Shown: positions 23,809 through 31,633 of the stretch, piece by piece
How the letters are laid out: each line of letters begins with the position of its first letter
Numbering within the stretch: position 1 is the stretch's first letter
From: Propioniferax innocua
GTDB lineage: Bacteria > Actinomycetota > Actinomycetes > Propionibacteriales > Propionibacteriaceae
Direction of reading: 5' to 3'
DNA: 64,000 nucleotides
Assembly (NCBI RefSeq): GCF_006716235.1
Contig: NZ_VFOR01000001.1
Span: 496,001-560,000 of the forward strand
The notes under the pieces: generated by a model
What the model was told of the DNA's origin: nothing
What the model saw: only the letters and a program-made list of their open reading frames with translations
Databases searched by the model: none
Made by a program: the position numbers and the translations under genes

Positions 23809-24596
23809 ACCAGCCAACAACACGGCTCATCTTCACCGCCATAGCCAGCACATCCCTCGCGCTGATAAGCCTTGGCCTAGTTGACCAGTCAGCGCACTCG
23901 GCAAGCTGCCACTCCCCTATGCCAACAGCCGGCAACGCCACCGTCGGCTGTTCCACCGAGGGTTCAGGTGGATCCAGCAAGCCACCGCAACGGAAGTCGC
24001 CTGGGCGTCAGCGATCTGCTCCGAAGAAGCAAGCTCCGCAGTCTTCCACCGGGGTGTCAGAGCCAGACCCATGCGTCACTCCGGTGTACGTCGGCATCGG
24101 CAAGATCACCTGTTTCATCCCTGATGAAGTCCCCCAACAGGCTGCTGCCCCGAGCATCACTCCGGAACAGGCAGCACAGCACGCTCTGGCGTCCCTTCAG
24201 CTTCCCGAACCTTCGGTGACCTACACCCCCAGCCCTCGCGTGAACCCTTGGGGCAAGCATTTCATCGGCGTGCCCTATCGCTATGTCGTCACCGGAGTCT
24301 CTGCACAGTCACTCACTCACAGCGAGCAGGGCATCACCATCGAGATGACCACCACCGATCCCGTCATCACGATCGACCACGGCGATGGCACCATCCAGCA
24401 ATGCAGCACCACACATGCATGCACGCACCGCTATCAAGACCCGGGCACCTACATCACCACCGTCACCGCTCATTGGAGCATCACGTGGGAGGCTCTCGGG
24501 CAAAGCGGGACGATCACCACCACGACCACCTCCAGCAGCCCGCCCACCCGCTATCACGAGATCCACACGCTTCTCACCGAGCCGAAACAGAACTGA
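23805..24596 (+). CDS. Secreted protein with PKD-like segment, unknown function
   Basis: A 263-residue protein with an N-terminal signal-anchor or signal peptide (TTRLIFTAIASTSLALISLGL), a Ser/Lys/Gln-rich linker (about 60-100) and a C-terminal part with a PKD/Ig-like sequence: VITIDHGDGTIQQC followed by CTHRYQDPGTYITTVTAHW. Rare codons (ATA, CTA) near the 5' end suggest recent acquisition. It is coupled to the lipoprotein by a 4-bp overlap, which suggests an exported pair acting at the cell surface. No catalytic motif was found. Confidence 0.72.
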   Translation: MNQPTTRLIFTAIASTSLALISLGLVDQSAHSASCHSPMPTAGNATVGCSTEGSGGSSKPPQRKSPGRQRSAPKKQAPQSSTGVSEPDPCVTPVYVGIGKITCFIPDEVPQQAAAPSITPEQAAQHALASLQLPEPSVTYTPSPRVNPWGKHFIGVPYRYVVTGVSAQSLTHSEQGITIEMTTTDPVITIDHGDGTIQQCSTTHACTHRYQDPGTYITTVTAHWSITWEALGQSGTITTTTTSSSPPTRYHEIHTLLTEPKQN

Positions 24597-24646
24597 CCAC
24601 ACCCAGAGGTCCGAACAGCCCCGACCACACATCCGCCCTCAGCCAT

Positions 24647-24688
24647 CTCGACACCACTTCAGGGCAGTTCGACACCGCTTCGGGGCAG
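24647..24688 (+). repeat. 21-bp imperfect tandem duplication
   Basis: Two adjacent 21-bp units at 24647-24667 and 24668-24688, 18 of 21 positions identical (core TCGACACC-R-CTTC-R-GGGCAG), in the gap before the DUF222-HNH gene. Confidence 0.75.
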
Positions 24689-24750
24689 TCGCGACGATCA
24701 TCCAGAGGCGCCCTCGCCACCTCCCGGAAACTTCCGCCCCACCAAAAAGA

Positions 24751-24776
24751 AGATTTCGAACACAGGGCCGAAATCT
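24751..24776 (+). promoter_or_regulatory. Inverted repeat upstream of the HNH gene
   Basis: AGATTTCG (24751-24758) and CGAAATCT (24769-24776) form perfect 8-bp arms around 10 bp. The inner part TCGAACACAGGGCCGA matches the mycobacterial-type LexA box (TCGAAC-N4-GTTCGA) at 10 of 12 fixed positions. A -10-like CATAGT follows near 24792. DUF222 genes are DNA-damage-inducible in mycobacteria, so SOS control is possible. Confidence 0.45.
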
Positions 24777-24803
24777 GTCGTACCCCCCTGTCATAGTCGA
24801 GGC

Positions 24804-26609
24804 ATGGACACACGCATCACCGACACCTCCTCGGCGTCACTCCCCTTGGAGCTGACGCCGGTCGGTGCTGCACTCACCGCGATCGACGCGGCCCTCGAAC
24901 AGATCCCCACCGATGCCCGAAGCTGGCAGCTCCTCACCACTGAACAGGCCCGTCAGGCTCTCAGCGCCCTCTACGCGATCGAGCAACGTACCCGCGGCTT
25001 GGTCGATGCAGGCCTTGCCGCCGCTGAAGCACAGGCCTGGACCGATGACATCGGGTTGGGCACAGCAGCCTGGCTTCACAGTCACAACGCACAGAACCGA
25101 CGCGCCTGCGCCGGGCGCGTCAGGCAGGCCACGGCCATGACCCGTCATCAACCTGTCGCGGAGGCTGTGACCTCTGGTCATATGTCGATCGAGCAGGCCC
25201 GCAGTGCCACCACCGTCCTTGACGAACTTCCCGCCGAGCTCGGGCCAAACGAGACGGCCCGAGCAGCCGAGACACTCGTGACGTTGGCAGCCGATCACGA
25301 CCCGAAGTCATTGGCCGGGCTCTCACTGCATCTTCTCGAGGTCGCATGCCCCGACCGTGCCGACGAACTCGAAGAACAACGGCTCCTGGAGCAAGAAGCC
25401 CGCGCCGCACGAGAACGCGAACTCCATTTCAGCGATGACGGTCACGGAAGCGTCCGTATCCGCGGCAAACTACCCGTGGCCGAAGCATCCGGTCTCCGCA
25501 CCGCCATCGACGCGCTGGCCCATCGACGACGCGCCGAACTTGCCGACGCGGACCGACATCACCGACGCCTTCCGTTCGAAGATCCCCAAGCCGGGTTGGA
25601 CGCCAGCGACCCAACACCGGAGCCAACGTCCTGGCAGCAGGACCAACACGCGCAATCCTTCCTGGATGCCTCACTCGCACCCGACGCCGGCGCCGGGCCA
25701 TCGACGCTCATGGCTCGTTGTCGAGCCGATGCACTGCTCGAGCTGGTGTCCATCGCCAACAACCACGGCGACCTCCCGGCCCATGGCGGAGACCGCCCAC
25801 GTGTGGCGATCACCATCGGTCACAACCAGCTGACCGGCGCAACCGCCGGATCAGCCGAGCTCGAAGACGGCACTCGCATCAGTACCGCCAAGGCACGACA
25901 GATCGCCTGTGACGCCGGCGCTCTCCCCGTGGTGCTCGATGGCCCCGGCATACCGATCGATGTCGGTCGGGAACAGCGCTTCTACACCGGTGCCGCCCGT
26001 CTGGCCGTACTCACCCGCGACCAAGGCTGCGCGTTCCCCGGATGCGATCGGCCACCGAAGTCCTGCGACATCCACCACATCGTCCCGTGGTGGGCAGGTG
26101 GTCGCACCGATCTGGCCAACGGGGTCACCCTGTGTCCGCACCATCACGCGCTCGTAGAACCCCGGCCACCCCACAAACCCCCACAGCAGCCTCTGCCGGA
26201 CATACGGCATCACCGTCACCCACCACCACAGTCGGCGGCATCACTGCAACCGACAGCGCCTGAAAATACGGTGCTTCCCGCCGAACCACTTATCACTGTC
26301 ACCTCAACCACATCTGCTGATTCGCCCCGACCGGATCCACCAGCCAGCCCTGTTCCACCAGCCAGCCCTGCCCCACCAGCCAGCCCTGTTCCACCGGTCG
26401 CAGTGAATACCCGAGTCGAAGACGACACCCGACGCTGGCGTGTCCGCATGGGTTCGTCGGGGCTGCCGGAGTTCATCCCACCTGCCACTCTGGATACGAG
26501 CCAACGGCCACGCCAACACGCCCGCTTCCGTCTGCGGTCACGCCGCACCAGGTCAGCACCGCCGGTTCCCGAAAATTCCGAGCCCCGAACGAGGAATGGG
26601 CCACCGTGA
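24804..26609 (+). CDS. DUF222 / HNH endonuclease domain protein (13E12 repeat family)
   Basis: A 601-residue protein of the family known as 13E12/REP13E12 in mycobacteria. The N-terminal DUF222 region covers about residues 20-330 and the HNH nuclease about 400-450: CAFPGC-x2-CDIHHIVPWWAGG-x5-NGVTLCPHHH, with complete metal and catalytic His residues. The C-terminal tail (450-601) is low-complexity and contains a threefold PPASP-type repeat coded by an 18-bp minisatellite. The start ATG has CGAGG just upstream. These genes behave as mobile or repetitive elements in actinobacteria. It lies in an accessory stretch and is followed by minisatellite DNA, which fits a mobile history; no terminal repeats were found. 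Confidence 0.9.
   Translation: MDTRITDTSSASLPLELTPVGAALTAIDAALEQIPTDARSWQLLTTEQARQALSALYAIEQRTRGLVDAGLAAAEAQAWTDDIGLGTAAWLHSHNAQNRRACAGRVRQATAMTRHQPVAEAVTSGHMSIEQARSATTVLDELPAELGPNETARAAETLVTLAADHDPKSLAGLSLHLLEVACPDRADELEEQRLLEQEARAARERELHFSDDGHGSVRIRGKLPVAEASGLRTAIDALAHRRRAELADADRHHRRLPFEDPQAGLDASDPTPEPTSWQQDQHAQSFLDASLAPDAGAGPSTLMARCRADALLELVSIANNHGDLPAHGGDRPRVAITIGHNQLTGATAGSAELEDGTRISTAKARQIACDAGALPVVLDGPGIPIDVGREQRFYTGAARLAVLTRDQGCAFPGCDRPPKSCDIHHIVPWWAGGRTDLANGVTLCPHHHALVEPRPPHKPPQQPLPDIRHHRHPPPQSAASLQPTAPENTVLPAEPLITVTSTTSADSPRPDPPASPVPPASPAPPASPVPPVAVNTRVEDDTRRWRVRMGSSGLPEFIPPATLDTSQRPRQHARFRLRSRRTRSAPPVPENSEPRTRNGPP
26337..26390 (+). repeat. 18-bp coding minisatellite in the HNH gene
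   Basis: Three 18-bp units, CCACCAGCCAGCCCTGTT at 26337-26354 and 26373-26390 and a variant ending in CC at 26355-26372. They encode PPASPV/A repeats in the linker tail. Confidence 0.85.
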
Positions 26610-26737
26610 ATAGTCGTGCCGAGTAGTCGCGCCAAGTAGGCATACCAAGCAGTCACGAGGAATGTGCCACCGTGAATAGTCGCGCCGAGTAGGCATACCG
26701 AGCAGTCACGCCAAGCAGGCACACCGAGTGGTCGTGC
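26591..26737 (+). repeat. 13-bp minisatellite with a 66-bp duplication over the HNH stop codon
   Basis: Seven 13-bp units with consensus G-K-C-R-Y-R-CC-R-AG-Y-A run in two blocks (26613-26651 and 26679-26730, e.g. GTCGCGCCGAGTA). A 22-bp segment that contains the HNH stop codon (26591-26612) recurs 66 bp later (26657-26678) with one mismatch, so the stop context has been copied in frame. The array fills the gap to the convergent HAD gene. Confidence 0.8.
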
Positions 26738-26751
26738 TCGCCAGCGTCGCG

Positions 26752-27429
26752 TCAGAACCGGGCGCGTTCAGCGTTCCAGAAGTCGTGGGCCGTTGCGTAG
26801 CGAGGGAATCCCCGGTCCTCGTCCGGTTCATGGCCGTATCCCCATTCGGCGTAGGCGCCACGCATCCCGTGTGCCAAGGCGCTGTCCATGTCGTAGTGGC
26901 GGTCGCCGATCATGACCGCATCGCGGGTATCGATGCCAAGCGCGCGGAGATCGTCCAGGCAACGTCCGACGATGTCCGCCTTCACATGATGTCCATCCCC
27001 TGCTGCTCCATCGACCACGATGAATCGCGCTTCGAGCCCCTTCTGCGCAACGATGCGGCGGGCCACCACCTCGGGTTTGGATGTTGCGATCGCGTGCACG
27101 TGCCCGGCGGCGGTGGCTGCGTCGATCACGTCGAGGACGCCGTCGAACAACGGGGCCGAAGCGATCTCGGCGTGTGCTGTTCCAGCGCGATAGGTCGCAA
27201 TCACCTCGTCGACCCGTTCAGCGGGAACGCCACACCAGCGAGGCAGGCTCTCCGCCAAGGGAGGCCCGACGCAGCGGGACACGGCCTCCGGCCCGGGGTC
27301 GAGGAGTCCGCAGTCCGTGATCGCGTCGCGTATGCCCCGCATGATGCTGGGCCCGGACTCGATCAGCGTCCCATCCATGTCCCACACGAACACCGGCCTC
27401 TGCTGACCCTGCCCCTTCGACAACGTCAT
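26752..27429 (-). CDS. HAD-superfamily phosphatase, phosphoglycolate phosphatase-like
   Basis: A 225-residue HAD hydrolase. Motif I is WDMDGTLIES with both catalytic Asp residues, motif II is IATSKP and motif III/IV is MIGDRHYDM with a preceding Lys (KADIVG). A helical cap lies between motifs I and II (about residues 35-95). The closest general type is Gph, which removes phosphate from 2-phosphoglycolate, but the substrate cannot be told from sequence. GGAG six bases upstream supports the ATG. It is convergent with the HNH gene across the minisatellite and divergent from fasR. Confidence 0.85.
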   Translation of the reverse strand: MTLSKGQGQQRPVFVWDMDGTLIESGPSIMRGIRDAITDCGLLDPGPEAVSRCVGPPLAESLPRWCGVPAERVDEVIATYRAGTAHAEIASAPLFDGVLDVIDAATAAGHVHAIATSKPEVVARRIVAQKGLEARFIVVDGAAGDGHHVKADIVGRCLDDLRALGIDTRDAVMIGDRHYDMDSALAHGMRGAYAEWGYGHEPDEDRGFPRYATAHDFWNAERARF

Positions 27430-27557
27430 CCTCTTCTCCTACACCAGCGACCCGACGACCGTCACACGGCTGAATCGAATCACACCCCACGAGCCCCACG
27501 CCCACGGCCCCTGAGCCTCTGGACTCATCCACCACTGATCACGCAGGCACCACCAAC

Positions 27558-27589
27558 CACATGAACCACTGCCCACATGAACCACTGAC
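27558..27589 (+). repeat. 16-bp tandem duplication upstream of fasR
   Basis: CACATGAACCACTGCC (27558-27573) is followed by CACATGAACCACTGAC (27574-27589), one mismatch. It lies in the divergent region between the HAD gene and fasR. Confidence 0.8.
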
Positions 27590-27646
27590 CACAGGCACCG
27601 CGGGACGCCGAGTCACTGCGGGTCAATGCCATCTAAGATGCCCCCC

Positions 27647-28855
27647 ATGTCCACGTCCCGCGTCACCGCCCACGGCCGGTCGCGTCCGCCCGCGCTGTCG
27701 GCACGCACGCGCGCGTCGGTGACAAAACGTCTCCGCACTGTGGCGAGCGCGATGGCGACCGCGACGACGGTCGCGATGGAGCAGCGCCTGACGTGGTTTC
27801 CCTCCCTCGACGCCAACACACGTTCGTGGGTGAGCGTGCTGGCCCGCAATGGCATCGACGCCTTCATCGAGTGGTTCGCCGACCCTGATTCCGACGCCTC
27901 CCCCGGCGATGTCTTCGCTGCCGCCCCACCCACTCTGGCGCGCAGTATCAGCCTGCATCAGACCGTGGAACTCGTCCGGACCACCATCGATGTGATCGAG
28001 GAGCAGGCCCACGAATTGATGTCTCGCAGCGACCGTCCCCCGGTGCTCGACGCTCTGCTCCTCTACAGTCGCGATCTCGCCTTCGCCGCCGCAGAGGTCT
28101 ATGCCCGGGCGGCCGAAACCCGAGGGGCATGGGACGCACGCTTCGAGGCGCTCGTGGTCGACTCGGTCGTCCGTGGCGAGGCAGACGAGACCGTTCTCTC
28201 TCGTGCATCGGCGTTGGGGTGGCAGACGACCGGTGCCGTGGCAGTCGTCGCCGGTCAGGCGCCCTCGGTGGATCTCCCCCACGACGGCAACCTCCTACGC
28301 CGCAGCGGCCGCCGCCATGGTCTGGACCTGCTCTCCGCGGTACAGGGCGACCGACTCATCCTGATCGCCGGCGGCACCGCCATCGACGAGGGTCAGCATC
28401 TGGCTGCGGTCGGGCACCTGACCGAGCATTTCGGCCCGGACGCCATCGTGGTCGGCCCCGTCGTCGACCACCTCGTCGACGCCCACTCATCTGCCCGCGA
28501 AGCTCTCTCCGGCCTGCGCGCGGCCGTGGCCTGGCCCACCGCTCCACGCCCGGTGGCCACCGCCGATCTTCTCCCCGAACGAGCCTTGAACGGTGACGGT
28601 CACGCGCGTCGCCACCTCGGGCGTCACCTCTACGGTTCCCTGGTGGACGCCGGGGGTGCCCTGCTCGAAACCCTCGTGGCATTCCTGGATCAGGGTTCAT
28701 CGATTGAGGGAGCCAGCCGTGTCCTCTTCGTGCATGCCAACACGGTGCGCTATCGGTTGCGCCGCATCCACGAGGTCACCGGTTTCAATCCCACTGACGC
28801 CCGCGAGGCGTACGTCCTCCAAATGGCCGTGACGCTGGGACGTCTGCTCAGCTGA
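27647..28855 (+). CDS. fasR: PucR-family transcriptional regulator of fatty acid synthesis
   Basis: A 402-residue regulator with the C-terminal PucR helix-turn-helix: LVAFLDQGSSIEGASRVLFVHANTVRYRLRRIHEVTGFNP. A preceding GGDEF-like/CdaR-type region spans about 165-330. In Streptomyces coelicolor the equivalent gene, FasR, sits before fabD and activates the fabD-fabH-acpP-fabF operon; position here is identical. Starts at 27626, 27638 and 27647 are open. I chose 27647 because TAAGAT (27633-27638) resembles a -10 box with transcription beginning at about that ATG, i.e. a leaderless message; there is no ribosome site. Confidence in the family is high, in the start moderate. Confidence 0.88.
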   Translation: MSTSRVTAHGRSRPPALSARTRASVTKRLRTVASAMATATTVAMEQRLTWFPSLDANTRSWVSVLARNGIDAFIEWFADPDSDASPGDVFAAAPPTLARSISLHQTVELVRTTIDVIEEQAHELMSRSDRPPVLDALLLYSRDLAFAAAEVYARAAETRGAWDARFEALVVDSVVRGEADETVLSRASALGWQTTGAVAVVAGQAPSVDLPHDGNLLRRSGRRHGLDLLSAVQGDRLILIAGGTAIDEGQHLAAVGHLTEHFGPDAIVVGPVVDHLVDAHSSAREALSGLRAAVAWPTAPRPVATADLLPERALNGDGHARRHLGRHLYGSLVDAGGALLETLVAFLDQGSSIEGASRVLFVHANTVRYRLRRIHEVTGFNPTDAREAYVLQMAVTLGRLLS

Positions 28856-28879
28856 GCTGCTTCACACTCACAGGTCCGC

Positions 28880-28909
28880 TTGGCAAGACCGTTGTGGAAA
28901 CCCTACAAA
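28880..28909 (+). promoter_or_regulatory. Candidate promoter of the fab operon
   Basis: TTGGCA (28880-28885) and TACAAA (28904-28909) are spaced by 18 bp, about 67 bp before fabD, in the gap after fasR. CGCTTGGC occurs at 28877 and again about 57 bp later, a possible regulator site. FasR control is expected from the family. Confidence 0.45.
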
Positions 28910-28976
28910 CCTCAGCAGCAAGTTTGGGAGGGTCGCTTGGCGCCGATCCGGTGTCGCCCTTGGAAGAGTGGCATCC

Positions 28977-30194
28977 GTGCTTGCAATCGTCTGCCCCGGA
29001 CAAGGGGCCCAAACCCCAGGATTCCTCTCGCCATGGCTGGAGGATGACGCCTTCGCCACACGTTTCGAGTGGTTGGCGACGGTCGCCGGCATCGACCTCG
29101 TCCATTACGGAACCGAAGCTGACGCCGAGACGATCCGTGACACGGCCATCGCCCAGCCACTGCTGGTGGCCGCCGGGCTCGTGACGAGTCTCGCGCTCTT
29201 CCCGAGTCCCGCCGACGCCTTCCCGATGATCGGTGTCGGGGCCGGCCACTCGGTCGGCGAGATCACCGCCGCAGCGGCCGCCGGTGCACTCACCGCGGAG
29301 CAGGCGATGGTGCTGGTCCGTGAGCGCGGAAGAGCGATGGCCGAGGCCAGCGCCGTCACGCCCACCTCGATGATGGCCCTCATCGGTGGGGACGCCGACG
29401 AGGTCCTCGCGGCCATCGAGCGTCACGGAGCCACTGCCGCCAACCACAACGGCACCGGTCAGATCGTGGCCGCCGGCACCGTCGAACAGCTCGAGGCTCT
29501 CGCCGCTGACCTGCCACGACGCGTCCGCGGCATGCAGCTCAGCGTCGCCGGCGCATTTCACACCGAGCACATGGCCCCGGCCGTGTCACACCTTGACCGC
29601 CTCACCCGCGCCATCTCGACGCACGATCCGCGCGTCCGGCTGCTCTCCAACCGCGACGGTGCCGTCGTCCACAGCGGACGCGAAGTGCTCGACCGCATCG
29701 TCGGTCAGGTCGCCCGTCCGGTGCGCTGGGACCTCTGCATGGAGACCATGGCCGACCTCGGCGTCACCGGCCTCCTGGAGCTGCCCCCGGCTGGCACGCT
29801 GACCGGTATCGCGAAGCGCAACCTCAAGGGCGTCGAGCTGTTCAAACTGAACACCCCCGACGAACTCGAGGAGGCCACCGCCTTCGTTCACCGGCACGCC
29901 GAACCCTCCGGCGGCGAAGAACTGCACAACAACCCGGCCTGGCGCCTGGTCGTCTCTCCCGGAAAAGGTCAGTTCGAACGCACCGAGGGCCTCGAGCCGG
30001 GCAGCATCCTTCCGCCCGGCAGCACCGTCGGAACCGTGGCCAACTCCCGGGGCGAGAGCGCTGTCGAGGCCCCCCGCGGTGGCGTCGTGGTGGAGATCCT
30101 CGCCGAGGACGGCGACCCGGTCAGCCCCGGGCAGGCCCTCGTGCGTCTGCACCCGACCGCCGAAAGCACTGGCCACACCGAGGTGACACGATGA
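28977..30194 (+). CDS. fabD: Malonyl-CoA:ACP acyltransferase with C-terminal biotinyl/lipoyl-like extension
   Basis: A 405-residue enzyme that loads malonate onto ACP. The acyltransferase domain (1-300) begins LAIVCPGQGAQTPGF and has the active-site serine in GAGHSVGE and a His in AGAFHTEHM. Unlike a standard FabD (about 310 residues) it continues with a linker and a domain at about 315-395 (SILPPGSTVGTV, APRGGVVVEILAEDGDPVSP) that looks like a biotinyl/lipoyl beta-barrel, with no modifiable lysine at the turn. The GTG at 28977 has GGAAGAG eight bases upstream; a GTG at 28968 overlaps that site. It is coupled to fabH by ATGA. Confidence 0.92.
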   Translation: MLAIVCPGQGAQTPGFLSPWLEDDAFATRFEWLATVAGIDLVHYGTEADAETIRDTAIAQPLLVAAGLVTSLALFPSPADAFPMIGVGAGHSVGEITAAAAAGALTAEQAMVLVRERGRAMAEASAVTPTSMMALIGGDADEVLAAIERHGATAANHNGTGQIVAAGTVEQLEALAADLPRRVRGMQLSVAGAFHTEHMAPAVSHLDRLTRAISTHDPRVRLLSNRDGAVVHSGREVLDRIVGQVARPVRWDLCMETMADLGVTGLLELPPAGTLTGIAKRNLKGVELFKLNTPDELEEATAFVHRHAEPSGGEELHNNPAWRLVVSPGKGQFERTEGLEPGSILPPGSTVGTVANSRGESAVEAPRGGVVVEILAEDGDPVSPGQALVRLHPTAESTGHTEVTR

Positions 30195-31222
30195 CCTCCC
30201 CCAACGCTCCGACCGCCACCTCACGAACGCACCGTGCGCCCCGCGTTGCTCTCAAAGGTTCCACCGGGTCACCCTTTGCACGAGTCCTCGGTTTCGGCTC
30301 CTACCGGCCGCGCCGCCGCGTCGACAACGAGGAGATGTGCCGCATCATCGACTCGACTCCCGAGTGGATCGAGCAGCGCTCCGGCATCATCGAGCGTCGC
30401 TGGGCAAGCGATGACGAAACCCTTCTGCACATGTGCACCGAGGCCGGCAAGATGGCCATGGAGCGCGCCGGCATCACCGGTGATCAGGTGGGTGCGGTCA
30501 TCCTCGCCACCGTCACCTGGCCGGTTCGCACGCCCGCGGGCGGCCCCCAGGTGGCCGCGGCCCTGGGTGCGAACGGCGCCCCCGCCTATGATCAATCCGC
30601 CGGTTGCGCCGGTTTCTGTTATGGGCTGACTCAGGCCGAGGGTCTGGTGCGCTCCGGCGCGGCCGAGTACGTGGTGGTGATCGGCGCCGACCGGCTCACC
30701 GACATCACCGACTTCCAGGACCGCAGCTCGGCCTTCCTGCTGGCCGACGGTGCGGGAGCCGCGGTCGTCGGGCCCAGCGACACCCCGGGCATGGGCCCGG
30801 CAGTGTGGGGTTCGGACGGCGAGGCTTCCGGCGTCATGGGCATGACGCCCACCGCCGACGGCAGCGAGCTGAAATTCCACATGCAGGGCCGCGACGTGTT
30901 CAAGTGGGCCTGCACCTATGTGGCCCGCCAGTCAGCGGAGATGCTCGAGAAGGCCGGGATCGGACCCGAAGATCTCGACGTGTTCATCCCGCACCAGGCG
31001 AACAATCGAATCATCGACGCCATGATGCGGACTCTGCGTCTTCCCGAGCACATCACCGTTGCCCGGGACATCAAATATCAAGGAAACACATCTTCGGCAT
31101 CGGTGCCTCTGGCCATCGAGCGCCTCTACGATGACAACCTCGTCGAGAGCGGCCAGACCGCACTGATAATGGGCTTCGGTGCCGGGCTCTGCTATGCCGG
31201 TCAGGTCATTCAACTGCCCTGA
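30191..31222 (+). CDS. fabH: 3-oxoacyl-ACP synthase III
   Basis: A 343-residue condensing enzyme that starts fatty acid synthesis from an acyl-CoA primer and malonyl-ACP. The triad is Cys139 (SAGCAGF), His268 (IPHQANNRI) and Asn299 (KYQGNTSSAS). In actinobacteria FabH selects branched or straight primers. The first 25 residues are extra relative to E. coli FabH. The ATG lies within the fabD stop (ATGA). The stop codon is inside a 17-bp tandem repeat, and a hairpin (31269-31289) separates it from acpP. Confidence 0.95.
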   Translation: MTSPNAPTATSRTHRAPRVALKGSTGSPFARVLGFGSYRPRRRVDNEEMCRIIDSTPEWIEQRSGIIERRWASDDETLLHMCTEAGKMAMERAGITGDQVGAVILATVTWPVRTPAGGPQVAAALGANGAPAYDQSAGCAGFCYGLTQAEGLVRSGAAEYVVVIGADRLTDITDFQDRSSAFLLADGAGAAVVGPSDTPGMGPAVWGSDGEASGVMGMTPTADGSELKFHMQGRDVFKWACTYVARQSAEMLEKAGIGPEDLDVFIPHQANNRIIDAMMRTLRLPEHITVARDIKYQGNTSSASVPLAIERLYDDNLVESGQTALIMGFGAGLCYAGQVIQLP

Positions 31223-31250
31223 ACACCCAACTGCCCTGAACACCCAACTG
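31211..31250 (+). repeat. 17-bp tandem repeat carrying the fabH stop codon
   Basis: CAACTGCCCTGAACACC at 31211-31227 is repeated exactly at 31228-31244 and begins a third time (CAACTGCCTGA). The first unit encodes the last codons and stop of fabH. Confidence 0.88.
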
Positions 31251-31268
31251 CCTGACGTATTTCGACCC

Positions 31269-31289
31269 GCTGGCGGCCCCGCTGCCAGC
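31269..31289 (+). terminator. Hairpin between fabH and acpP
   Basis: GCTGGC (31269-31274) pairs with GCCAGC (31284-31289) over a 9-nt loop. No T-tract follows; it may be an RNA processing or partial termination site in front of the separately translated acpP. Confidence 0.35.
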
Positions 31290-31377
31290 AGTACAACTCA
31301 ACACAGCCATCCACATCATCAAATCCTCCGAACCTTCATCACCGAAGGTGTCGGACTCCACCACGAAAGGAACCACC

Positions 31378-31623
31378 ATGGCCACCACTGAAGAGATCCG
31401 TTCCTCGCTCGCCGAGATCGTCAACGAGGTCTGCAACGTGCCTGTCGAGGACGTGCAGATGGACAAGTCCTTCGTCGACGACCTCGACGCCGACTCGCTC
31501 GCCATGAACGAGATCATCTACGCCGCCGAGGACAAGTTCGGCGTCGAGATCCCCGACGAGGAGTCCAAGAACCTCAAGACCGTCGGCGACGCCGTCGCCT
31601 ACATCGAGAACCATCAGGGCTGA
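31378..31623 (+). CDS. acpP: Acyl carrier protein
   Basis: An 81-residue acidic helical protein that carries growing acyl chains on 4'-phosphopantetheine attached to Ser40 of DLDADSLAMNE. The length and helix pattern (EIRSSLAEIVNEVCNV, IIYAAEDKFGVEIPDEE) are standard. AAAGGA upstream supports the ATG at 31378. It lies 155 bp after fabH and is followed by a perfect 14-bp inverted repeat before fabF, consistent with separately adjusted, high expression of ACP within the operon. Confidence 0.95.
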   Translation: MATTEEIRSSLAEIVNEVCNVPVEDVQMDKSFVDDLDADSLAMNEIIYAAEDKFGVEIPDEESKNLKTVGDAVAYIENHQG

Positions 31624-31633
31624 TCCCCTGCAC

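Noticed and set aside
24804-26609. Insertion sequence or intron at the HNH gene
   Set aside because: No terminal inverted repeats, target duplication or intron structure were found; DUF222-HNH proteins occur as stand-alone genes.
26613-26730. CRISPR array
   Set aside because: Units are 13 bp, directly adjoining and without spacers; no cas genes are present.
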